DNA from: Kouleothrix aurantiaca
GTDB lineage: Bacteria; Chloroflexota; Chloroflexia; Chloroflexales; Roseiflexaceae
Length of the DNA: 6,496 bases
NCBI GenBank assembly: GCA_001399705.1
Contig: LJCR01000134.1
Span: 1 to 6,496 of the forward strand
Direction: 5' to 3'
The notes under the pieces were generated by a model, which had not been told where the DNA came from, ran no database searches, and saw nothing but the letters and a program-made list of their open reading frames with translations. Made by a program: the position numbers and the translations under genes. This document shows positions 1 through 6,496 of this stretch, one piece after another; within the stretch, counting starts at the first letter, position 1, and the number at the start of each line of letters is the position of its first letter.

Positions 1-13
1 GCTGTACGAGCTG

Positions 14-1835
<1,822 letters not shown>

Positions 1836-1922
1836 ACACGCTAGCGATACACTGAATTGCACTGCAACCATTATTGTCGTGCCGGGCGCACGCGATGCAT
1901 CTTGCGATTGCTTCGCTGCCTC

Positions 1923-1951
1923 ATTATAAGAACGAAGAAACGTTTCTTATT
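1923..1951 (-). promoter_or_regulatory. Predicted pyrG promoter
   Basis: A perfect TATAAT lies at 1928-1923 on the minus strand, in an AT-rich stretch. The hexamer 17 bp upstream (1951-1946, AATAAG) matches TTGACA poorly, and there is no TGn extension, so promoter strength may depend on a regulator. The predicted start near 1916 gives a leader of about 208 nt before pyrG that contains the terminator at 1791-1835. Confidence 0.5.
1935..1948. promoter_or_regulatory. Palindromic operator candidate in the pyrG promoter
   Basis: The sequence AAGAAACGTTTCTT is a perfect 14-bp palindrome lying between the -35 and -10 positions of the predicted pyrG promoter. A dimeric regulator bound there would cover the promoter. 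I do not recognise the site as belonging to a named regulator. Confidence 0.4.
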
Positions 1952-2050
1952 TACACAATGTACATACATACTTGCTAAAGTATTGACTGATTCAAAATAG
2001 AAAAGTCACAAGATCATATCAAAAAGCCGTAATGGAACTGTAACCAAGCG

Positions 2051-2092
2051 CAAAAATACAAGAAAAGAGGAAGGCTATTCTACCTTCCTCTT
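2051..2092 (-). terminator. Intrinsic terminator
   Basis: A perfect 10-bp stem AAGAGGAAGG/CCTTCCTCTT with an 8-nt loop (2092-2083 with 2074-2065) is followed on the minus strand by the U-rich run TTCTTGTATTTTT. The plus strand has no U tract, so it acts on the minus strand. It would end the candidate RNA from 2348 and any read-through from the recA-recX-hydrolase operon, insulating pyrG from both. Confidence 0.85.
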
Positions 2093-2348
2093 CAGTAAGG
2101 ACTCGTGCATTGTGCTATGAAATTGTCGCCTGTGAACCCGATGGCAATCTAAGCGCAGTTGGGGCTGCGTTTGCGTTGATTTGCCACCATTGGCGATCGG
2201 TTGGGAGCATTGGTGCCGAAAGCGTGTGAGCCAGTGAGTGCTCATGCGGAGGGTGCACCAAGCGACCCTTTCGAACATAGCATCCTCTGAATGCCTTGCC
2301 TACGAGTGATGGATATGAGAACTCGTACACCAGACATATTATTTTCTT
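2065..2348 (-). ncRNA. Candidate structured non-coding RNA, family not recognised
   Basis: This stretch of about 280 nt runs from an extended -10 promoter (2355-2363) to a strong intrinsic terminator (2051-2092), all on the minus strand, with no convincing gene inside. Its minus-strand sequence can form a series of local hairpins. These are TACGAGT/ACTCGTA (2327-2321 with 2307-2301), AGGGT/ACCCT (2269-2265 with 2254-2250), TGAGC/GCTCA (2244-2240 with 2231-2227), GCCA/TGGC around ATGG, and CGCAG/CTGCG around CCCCAA. It lacks the hallmarks of tmRNA, RNase P RNA, SRP RNA and any riboswitch I know. A 67-codon reading frame (2278-2075) ends inside the terminator loop and looks incidental. The alternative is that this is a long 3' untranslated region of the upstream hydrolase operon. 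The promoter and terminator pair are seen; the RNA itself is inferred. Confidence 0.45.
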
Positions 2349-2354
2349 ATCACA

Positions 2355-2363
2355 ATTATACCA
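2355..2363 (-). promoter_or_regulatory. Extended -10 promoter of the candidate ncRNA
   Basis: The minus strand reads TGGTATAAT, a perfect TGn-TATAAT extended -10 element. The hexamer 17 bp upstream (AGCCAA, 2383-2378) is a poor -35, which extended -10 promoters can tolerate. The predicted start is near 2348, just downstream of the hydrolase gene. Confidence 0.5.
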
Positions 2364-2381
2364 CTGCTTGCGGTGATTTGG

Positions 2382-2415
2382 CTAGTACCTACACAAGATA
2401 ACGGTTAGGTACTAG
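2382..2415. repeat. 10-bp inverted repeat overlapping the hydrolase stop codon
   Basis: CTAGTACCTA (2382-2391) and TAGGTACTAG (2406-2415) are perfect reverse complements separated by 14 nt. The right arm covers the last sense codons and part of the TAA stop of the hydrolase gene. The left arm touches the -35 position of the ncRNA promoter. No U tract follows on either strand, so it is not a standard terminator. It could be an RNA stem that protects the mRNA end or a protein-binding site. Confidence 0.6.
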
Positions 2416-3073
2416 GCTTCATAATAACGAAGCGCGTTTCTTCCGCTTCTGATGGTAAATTGTTTGAAGTGATGTTTAATTTTTCTTCAGGTACAACATC
2501 CTTCAAACCGACCTCATGAACGAATTTATCGACCGATGCCAGGTCGTGTTCGAAGCTGCGCTGCTCGTTCAGGGCATAGTGCATTGGGATGACGATCCGC
2601 GGCTCGATCTGGCTGATGATGCTGACAGCCTCAGCCGGCCCAATTGTTTCGTCGCCGCCAACCGGAATGAACAGCACGTCGACATTGCCGATCTCGTCGA
2701 TCTGGTGGGTCGTGAGCTCGTGGCCCAGGTCGCCCAGGTGGCAGAACACAATATCGTCCATATGAATCACGTAGACAGTGTTGCTGCCGCGCTCCGCACC
2801 TTTCTGCTTGTCGTGAAAAGTGCGCACGCCGGTGACCGAGATGCCGCCGACCTCGTACTCGCCCGGCCCCTCGATCAAAAACATCCGCTCGCGCAGTGGC
2901 TTCACCGCCGCGACGTTTGCGTGATCGGGGTGCTGGTGGCTGACGGTCACGATATGCGCGGCGGGCTTACCAATATCGAGCCCGACCGAGCGATCATACG
3001 GATCGCAGATCACCGTGCCGTCGCGCCCGCGCAGGCGGAAGCAGGAATGCCCAAGGTATTGAATATCTGGCAT
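2405..3073 (-). CDS. MBL-fold metal-dependent hydrolase (COG2220-like)
   Basis: The product is 222 aa with no signal peptide, so probably cytoplasmic. It resembles the small UlaG-like branch of the metallo-beta-lactamase superfamily. Visible motifs are GHSCFRL near the N-terminus (8-14), the metal-binding H-x-H-x-D-H as His46, His48, Asp50 and His51, the signature GPGEYEVGGISVTGV at 69-83, His112/Asp115 in HLGDLGH, and the final ligand His165 in IPMHY. All expected ligands are present, so it should be active, but the substrate cannot be told from the sequence. The ATG at 3073 lies 12 nt beyond the recX stop. Its ribosome site AGGA overlaps that stop, which implies translational coupling and an operon with recX. 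The last 30 or so codons are noticeably AT-rich, including TTA leucine codons, unlike the rest of the gene. Confidence 0.9.
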   Translation of the reverse strand: MPDIQYLGHSCFRLRGRDGTVICDPYDRSVGLDIGKPAAHIVTVSHQHPDHANVAAVKPLRERMFLIEGPGEYEVGGISVTGVRTFHDKQKGAERGSNTVYVIHMDDIVFCHLGDLGHELTTHQIDEIGNVDVLFIPVGGDETIGPAEAVSIISQIEPRIVIPMHYALNEQRSFEHDLASVDKFVHEVGLKDVVPEEKLNITSNNLPSEAEETRFVIMKPST

Positions 3074-3085
3074 GGTTCTTCGTTC

Positions 3086-3763
3086 CTATTCTTCTTCGTC
3101 ATCATCGTCGGCGGTGGTGTCGCCGCGCACCTCGGCCCACAGCGTGTCGATGATCGGGCGGATCACGTCAAAGGTAAAGCCGCGCCGCTGCAAGAAGCCG
3201 CCCATACGGCGAGTAAAGGCGTTGCGGTCGGCTGCGCTGGCGTATTTGCGCAGCGCGCCGCGCGCAAGCACCATTGCCCGCTCGGCCTCGTCTTCGTGCG
3301 TGTCGTCGCTCAGCACCGCGGCGGCAGTGTCGGCGTCGATGCCTTTGCGGCGCAGCTCGTCGCGCAGGGCGTTGGCGCCGCGCGGGCGCATGAGCTGGCG
3401 GTTTTCGACCCACAGGCGCGCAAAGGCCGCGTCGTCGATCATACCAAGCTGCGTCAGGCGGGCGAGCGCGGCGTCGATGGCTTCGGGCGCGAAATCTTTG
3501 CGCTCCAGGCGGGTGCGCACCTCGGCGGACGAGCGTGGACGCGCTTCGAGAAAGCGCAGCGCAGCCTGGTAGGCTCGGTCGCTGCTTTCGAGCGTTTCAA
3601 GCTGGGCGTATTCTGCCTCGCTCAGCTCTTTGCCAACAAACAGCCCGGCCCGGCTGATCGTGTTCAGGCTGACGCCGAGCGCAAACTCGCCGTTCACAAA
3701 CACATTGACGCGCTGATTGTCTTGCACCTGCGCGCGCAGGCTGGTGATTTTTCCGCTTGGCAT
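3086..3763 (-). CDS. recX: RecX, regulatory protein for RecA
   Basis: RecX binds RecA-DNA filaments and limits their growth and activity. The 225-aa product shows the RecX pattern of three-helix repeats: SSDRAYQAALRFLEARPRSSAEVRTRL, then GMIDDAAFARLWVENR with RPRGANALRDELRRKGI, then a C-terminal repeat with RRMGGFLQRRGFTFDVI. It ends in an acidic tail DDDDEEE. An N-terminal segment, ITSLRAQVQDNQRVNVFVNGEFALGVS, precedes the first repeat. Position directly after recA is typical. I chose the ATG at 3763 (MPSGKITSLRAQ) because longer in-frame starts would read into the large hairpin at 3777-3829. There is no recognisable ribosome binding site before this ATG, so translation may be weak. The gene is followed after 12 nt by the MBL-fold hydrolase. 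Confidence 0.93.
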   Translation of the reverse strand: MPSGKITSLRAQVQDNQRVNVFVNGEFALGVSLNTISRAGLFVGKELSEAEYAQLETLESSDRAYQAALRFLEARPRSSAEVRTRLERKDFAPEAIDAALARLTQLGMIDDAAFARLWVENRQLMRPRGANALRDELRRKGIDADTAAAVLSDDTHEDEAERAMVLARGALRKYASAADRNAFTRRMGGFLQRRGFTFDVIRPIIDTLWAEVRGDTTADDDDEEE

Positions 3764-3776
3764 AGCGTAAAATACG

Positions 3777-3829
3777 ATATGAGTTTTGCGCGCCGAGCCC
3801 GCAGGCATTCCGGCGCACAAAACTCATAT
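3777..3829 (-). terminator. Large hairpin between recA and recX (partial terminator or attenuator)
   Basis: ATATGAGTTTTG plus GCGCCG (3777-3788, 3790-3795) pair with CGGCGC plus CAAAACTCATAT (3811-3816, 3818-3829), giving 18 bp with a single C/A mismatch and a 15-nt loop. On the minus strand it is followed by CGTATTTTACG, a poor U tract, so termination is probably incomplete. It begins 19 nt after the recA stop and ends 13 nt before the recX ATG. In E. coli a terminator between recA and recX keeps recX low through read-through; the same role is inferred here. It might instead be an mRNA processing or stabilising structure. Confidence 0.6.
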
Positions 3830-3848
3830 TCGCCCAAGTCAAAGAGAT

Positions 3849-4907
3849 TTATTCCTCAAACAGACCGTCTTCGTCGCCATCGTCGCCGTTGTCGGGGGTT
3901 GGCGCAACCGGCACAGACATGGCCTGGGCGCGGATCAGGCGCTCGATCTCGTCGGCCAGCGCCGGGTTTTCGTTAAGAAAGGACTTGGCGTTTTCGCGGC
4001 CCTGGCCGAGGCGATCTTCGCCCAGGTAGAACCACGCGCCGCTCTTGCGGATGATCTCAAGCTCGACGCCAACGTCGAGGATATTGCCGGCGCGCGAGAT
4101 GCCTTCGTTCGCCATGATGTCGAACTCGGCCTGGCGGAAGGGCGGCGCAACCTTATTCTTCACAACCTTCACGCGCGAACGCATGCCGATCGCTTCCTGG
4201 CCGGATTTCAGCGTCTCGATGCGGCGAATGTCCATGCGCACCGAGGCGTAAAACTTCAGCGCCTGGCCGCCGGTGGTGGTTTCGGGCGAGCCGAACATCA
4301 CGCCGATCTTCATACGCAGCTGGTTAAGGAAAATAACAGCAGTTTTGGATTTATTAATCGCGCCCGAGAGCTTGCGCAGCGCCTGGCTCATAAGGCGGGC
4401 CTGCAAGCCGGGCAGCGAGTCGCCCATGTCGCCTTCGATTTCGGCGCGCGGCACCAGCGCGGCCACCGAGTCGATGACGATCACATCGACGGCGTTTGAG
4501 CGCACCAGCATTTCGCAGATTTCAAGCGCTTGCTCGCCAAAGTCGGGCTGCGACACCAGCAGGTTGGTGGTGTCGACGCCACAGCGGCCAGCGTACAGCG
4601 GGTCGAAGGCGTGCTCGGCGTCGATAAAGGCCGCCACGCCGCCCATCTTCTGGGCCTGGGCGACAATATGCTGAGCCAGGGTGGTTTTACCGCTCGATTC
4701 TGGGCCGTAGATCTCGATCACGCGGCCGCGTGGCACGCCGCCGACGCCCAAGGCGATGTCGAGCGCGATCGCGCCCGTGGGAATAACATCGAAGCTGAGC
4801 TTCGAGCTGGCCTCACCCATTTTCATGATTGAGCCCTTGCCGTACTTACGGTCGATCTGGCTCATGGCTGCGGCTAGCGCTTTTTCTTTCTCGGGCGAGA
4901 TGGACAT
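3849..4907 (-). CDS. recA: RecA recombinase
   Basis: RecA polymerises on single-stranded DNA, catalyses homologous pairing and strand exchange using ATP, and stimulates LexA self-cleavage in the SOS response. The product is 352 aa, the usual size. It has the N-terminal helix ([23 protein letters not shown]), Walker A GPESSGKT at 68-75, the catalytic Glu98 in DAEHAFD, Walker B VIVID ending at Asp146, the L1 region with [12 protein letters not shown] from 153, [30 protein letters not shown] covering the ATP sensor Gln and loop L2, and an acidic C-terminal tail ([11 protein letters not shown]). The ATG at 4907 has GGAGGAG 8 nt upstream and aligns with the E. coli start. A GTG at 4937 in the same frame also has AAGGAG at 8 nt and would add 10 residues. 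It is the first gene of a probable recA-recX-hydrolase operon with two candidate promoters. Confidence 0.98.
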   Translation of the reverse strand: MSISPEKEKALAAAMSQIDRKYGKGSIMKMGEASSKLSFDVIPTGAIALDIALGVGGVPRGRVIEIYGPESSGKTTLAQHIVAQAQKMGGVAAFIDAEHAFDPLYAGRCGVDTTNLLVSQPDFGEQALEICEMLVRSNAVDVIVIDSVAALVPRAEIEGDMGDSLPGLQARLMSQALRKLSGAINKSKTAVIFLNQLRMKIGVMFGSPETTTGGQALKFYASVRMDIRRIETLKSGQEAIGMRSRVKVVKNKVAPPFRQAEFDIMANEGISRAGNILDVGVELEIIRKSGAWFYLGEDRLGQGRENAKSFLNENPALADEIERLIRAQAMSVPVAPTPDNGDDGDEDGLFEE

Positions 4908-4915
4908 CGCAGGCG

Positions 4916-4922
4916 CTCCTCC
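4916..4922 (-). promoter_or_regulatory. Ribosome binding site for the recA ATG
   Basis: GGAGGAG on the minus strand ends 8 nt before the ATG at 4907 and favours that start. A competing AAGGAG at 4951-4946 has the same spacing to the in-frame GTG at 4937, so two start sites may be used. Confidence 0.65.
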
Positions 4923-4961
4923 GTTTTGCGTACTCACTCGTGCTACTCCTTACGTGCTCAA

Positions 4962-4990
4962 ACTTTACTACACCGCGCACAGGCTGTCAA
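4962..4990 (-). promoter_or_regulatory. Proximal recA promoter candidate (P2)
   Basis: A perfect -35 TTGACA (4990-4985) is followed after 17 bp by TAAAGT (4967-4962), a 4 of 6 match to the -10 consensus. The predicted start near 4955 leaves a leader just long enough to carry both ribosome sites. The spacer overlaps a 7-bp inverted repeat, CACCGCG/CGCGGTG (4971-4977 with 4991-4997), which in a transcript from the upstream promoter would form a hairpin. Confidence 0.45.
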
Positions 4991-5020
4991 CGCGGTGGGC
5001 ATGTGCGTGCCACCAGTGAG

Positions 5021-5049
5021 ATTATAGCACGAACGTTCGTTTTGAACAA
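5021..5049 (-). promoter_or_regulatory. Distal recA promoter candidate (P1), extended -10
   Basis: The minus strand has TGC-TATAAT (-10 hexamer at 5026-5021), a perfect extended -10, with TTGTTC (5049-5044) 17 bp upstream as a half-matching -35. The predicted start is near 5014. The spacer holds the palindrome at 5029-5040. Confidence 0.6.
5029..5040. promoter_or_regulatory. LexA-type operator candidate at recA P1
   Basis: ACGAACGTTCGT is a perfect 12-bp palindrome between -35 and -10 of P1. Its GAAC/GTTC half-sites recall the Gram-positive LexA box, in which they are separated by four bases; here they abut. A further GAAC at 5044-5047 makes a second arrangement, GTTC-N5-GAAC (5035-5047). 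SOS control of recA makes a LexA role likely, but the exact spacing used here cannot be settled by eye. Confidence 0.5.
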
Positions 5050-5092
5050 GTGTTTTGGTGCGCTGATAAAGGCTCTGTGCCAGGGAATCGGC

Positions 5093-5944
5093 CTAGCGTA
5101 CCGTCCAGCTACTCTGCTCGCTGGCCTGGCTTGCGCTGCTGAATGGTAGTGCACGCACCACCACCCGCTGCGTGAAGCGGTCGGGGCCTTTCGGCGGCCA
5201 GCAGGTGACCATGGTGACCATTTCCTGCTTGGTTGGCGCGATCAGCTGGGCGTTGGCGGCGTGCTGCTCGGGGGAAACACCTTCTTCGGTAACTAGGAGG
5301 CGATCTTGCACAGTGTAGAGATATTCCTGACCTGCGCTATTGATGATGATCTGGTCGCCGGGTTTGACATAATAGAGATCTTTAAAGACTTTGCCATAGC
5401 CGCCCACGTGGCCGGCCATCACGATATTATTGCCTTCGCCAGGGTTCGCTGAGCCGCGATGCTGGCCGACGGCGTATTCGGCAACCTGCCAGATCGCAAC
5501 GTCCTGGCCGCCCTGCTTCTCGACATCCCAGCCGACTTCAACGACTTTCGAGTCGACATTGATGCTTGGGATGCGCACGCGCGTAACCGTCGACGTATGT
5601 TCAGCGTTGACCACAGGCACCGCGCTGACGACGCGGCCTTCGGCGCTGTCGGCACTCGCGCTGTTCAGCACTGGTGCGACGAATGGCGCCGGCTCCTGAT
5701 CTTCTTGCGGCACTATGGCGGGTGGGGCGGGCACGTCGGTATCGCCGCGCGCGGCATAGCGCTCGTACTCGGCCTGGCTGTAGATGCCGCCGACATACAG
5801 CAGCAGCACGACGCCAATCAGCATAAAAAAGTTACCCAGAGTCCACAGCACCTTGGCGCGCTGGCTCAGCTCTGCGGTTTGCCGGCGCGATATACGCGGG
5901 AGGATCTGCGCGCCGATTGTATGTTCGCCCCAAAAACGCTTCAT
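5093..5944 (-). CDS. Sortase family transpeptidase, class D/E-like
   Basis: Sortases cleave a C-terminal sorting motif on exported proteins and join them to a cell-surface amine. The 283-aa product has a short basic N-terminus, one membrane segment at about 33-55 (ending LLLYVGGIY), a Pro-rich linker at 70-92, and an outer catalytic domain starting near VRIPSIN (123-129). The catalytic residues are His179 in MAGHVGG, Cys248 in TMVTCWPP and probably Arg260 in TQRVVVRA, so it looks active with N-in topology. The exact class and recognition motif cannot be given. I chose the ATG at 5944 (MKRFWGEH) because the longer in-frame GTG at 6037 falls in the -35 of the predicted promoter. The ribosome site before 5944 is weak. 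No strong terminator follows the stop. It is transcribed away from the plus-strand membrane protein at 6150. Confidence 0.9.
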   Translation of the reverse strand: MKRFWGEHTIGAQILPRISRRQTAELSQRAKVLWTLGNFFMLIGVVLLLYVGGIYSQAEYERYAARGDTDVPAPPAIVPQEDQEPAPFVAPVLNSASADSAEGRVVSAVPVVNAEHTSTVTRVRIPSINVDSKVVEVGWDVEKQGGQDVAIWQVAEYAVGQHRGSANPGEGNNIVMAGHVGGYGKVFKDLYYVKPGDQIIINSAGQEYLYTVQDRLLVTEEGVSPEQHAANAQLIAPTKQEMVTMVTCWPPKGPDRFTQRVVVRALPFSSASQASEQSSWTVR

Positions 5945-6013
5945 ATCGTCAGCCCTGGCGGCGACACGCCATTTCTGCTTGTGGAAGCACCATGCCCCAC
6001 ATGTGCTGCCGCC

Positions 6014-6042
6014 AGTATACCACTCCGGGTAGGGCACTTCAA
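6014..6042 (-). promoter_or_regulatory. Predicted sortase promoter
   Basis: TTGAAG (6042-6037), a 17-bp spacer and TATACT (6019-6014) with an upstream TGG give a good sigma-70-type promoter with an extended -10. The predicted start near 6007 leaves a leader of about 60 nt before the ATG at 5944. Confidence 0.6.
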
Positions 6043-6074
6043 GCTACGACACTGCATTGAAAACGGCAAAAACA

Positions 6075-6103
6075 TTGCATGCGCGTGAGGGCTATGGTAA
6101 GAT
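6075..6103 (+). promoter_or_regulatory. Predicted promoter of the plus-strand membrane protein gene
   Basis: TTGCAT (6075-6080), a 17-bp spacer and TAAGAT (6098-6103) preceded by TGG form a moderate extended -10 promoter. The start near 6110 gives a leader of about 40 nt. It stands back to back with the sortase promoter, the -35 elements being about 32 bp apart. Confidence 0.45.
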
Positions 6104-6139
6104 GACCACGACTTTCAAGCTCCGCATTGTGATGATTTC

Positions 6140-6144
6140 GGAGG
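6140..6144 (+). promoter_or_regulatory. Ribosome binding site deciding a TTG start
   Basis: GGAGG is followed by a short spacer of 5 nt and then TTG at 6150. In-frame ATG codons at 6132 and 6102 have no such site, and 6102 overlaps the predicted -10, so TTG is preferred. Confidence 0.55.
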
Positions 6145-6149
6145 GGATT

Positions 6150-6496
6150 TTGGAGCCGAACGACACCCAATCAGGCGGGCAGTCCGGCCGTACTATTACA
6201 ATTCATTTGACGCGCGACATGATCATGTTGATTGCGGCATTGCTCTTTCTTGGGATTGCGATCCTGATTGCGGTGATCTTTCCTCTCGGCTCGCCAAATG
6301 GCTCCGCGCTGGCCGGCACCAGCACGGCAGAACCGGGCACGGCGCAGGCAATTGGCGGCGAAGCGACCGCTGCCGCGACCGAACTGGCCCGCGCCACGGC
6401 CGACTCGGCCTACCCCGCGCCGACGATCGCCGCCGACGCAACGGCGGAAGCAACGCCCGACGGCTCATTTATTCCCGATGCGCAGGGTGGCTACCC
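6150..6496 (+). CDS. Single-pass membrane protein with Ala/Thr-rich outer segment, partial
   Basis: The frame is open from the TTG at 6150 to the window edge (115 complete codons), so the C-terminus is missing. The N-terminus is hydrophilic (MEPNDTQSGGQSGRTITIHLTRD). A strong membrane segment follows at about 24-44, rich in Ile, Leu and Ala and ending VIFPLG. After it comes a low-complexity Ala/Thr/Pro/Gly/Asp stretch with a threonine often flanked by alanine, typical of extracytoplasmic linkers. There is no signal-peptidase site that I would trust, so I read the segment as an anchor. I do not recognise the family. Position divergent from a sortase raises the idea of a surface protein or sortase partner, but no sorting motif is visible in the part present. 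An ATG at 6132 in the same frame would add 6 residues. Confidence 0.7.
   Translation, partial: MEPNDTQSGGQSGRTITIHLTRDMIMLIAALLFLGIAILIAVIFPLGSPNGSALAGTSTAEPGTAQAIGGEATAAATELARATADSAYPAPTIAADATAEATPDGSFIPDAQGGY

Noticed and set aside
2263..2268. Pairing of the candidate ncRNA with the 3' arm of the pyrG leader terminator (GGGTCG with CGACCC)
   Set aside because: Only 6 bp, as expected by chance.
2075..2278. 67-codon minus-strand frame inside the candidate ncRNA
   Set aside because: Its stop lies in the loop of the terminator, the composition is not protein-like, and hairpins cover most of it. A small protein is not excluded but is less likely than RNA.
2065..2348. tmRNA, RNase P RNA, SRP RNA or 6S RNA
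   Set aside because: No tRNA-like end or tag frame, no GAGGAAAGTC core, no SRP domain IV with GGAAG loop, and no long 5'/3' closing stem were found.
2516..3976. Plus-strand open frame opposite the hydrolase and recX (486 codons)
   Set aside because: It crosses three real genes and their spacers antisense and has low-complexity composition; an artefact of codon bias.
5010..5050. E. coli-type LexA box (CTG-N10-CAG) at recA
   Set aside because: No such spacing is present; only GAAC/GTTC half-sites are seen.
5060..5095. Terminator after the sortase gene
   Set aside because: Only a 4-bp AGGC/GCCT pairing before TTTAT, too weak to call.

Overview
The window looks like chromosomal DNA from a Chloroflexota bacterium, probably order Chloroflexales (Roseiflexus/Chloroflexus-like). 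This is inferred from the character of the RecA, RecX and CTP synthase proteins, the GC-rich coding regions with AT-rich intergenic DNA, and a sortase that fits a single-membrane cell envelope. No database search was possible. No mobile element, CRISPR array, tRNA or rRNA was seen.

Layout, left to right. (1) pyrG (CTP synthase) lies on the minus strand at 14-1708. (2) A gene-poor stretch at 1709-2404 is dense with signals on the minus strand. It holds a Rho-independent terminator inside the pyrG leader, a pyrG promoter with a 14-bp palindrome between -35 and -10, and an AT-rich spacer. It also holds a roughly 280-nt stretch bounded by an extended -10 promoter and a strong terminator, which is the best candidate here for an undescribed non-coding RNA. 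(3) A probable minus-strand operon, recA - recX - MBL-fold hydrolase, spans 4907 to 2405. It has two tandem promoter candidates in front of recA, one carrying a GAAC/GTTC palindrome that could be a LexA-type operator. A large hairpin between recA and recX probably lowers recX expression. (4) A minus-strand class D/E-like sortase is at 5093-5944. (5) Divergent from the sortase, a plus-strand gene begins at a TTG codon (6150) and runs off the right edge. It encodes a single-pass membrane protein with an Ala/Thr-rich outer segment.

Functionally, recA and recX form a recombination/SOS module with a dedicated RecA modulator. The co-transcribed metallo-hydrolase has no assigned role. pyrG makes CTP and appears to be controlled both at its promoter and by transcription termination in its leader. 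The sortase and its divergent neighbour share a short back-to-back promoter region and may act together at the cell surface, but this is only inference from position.
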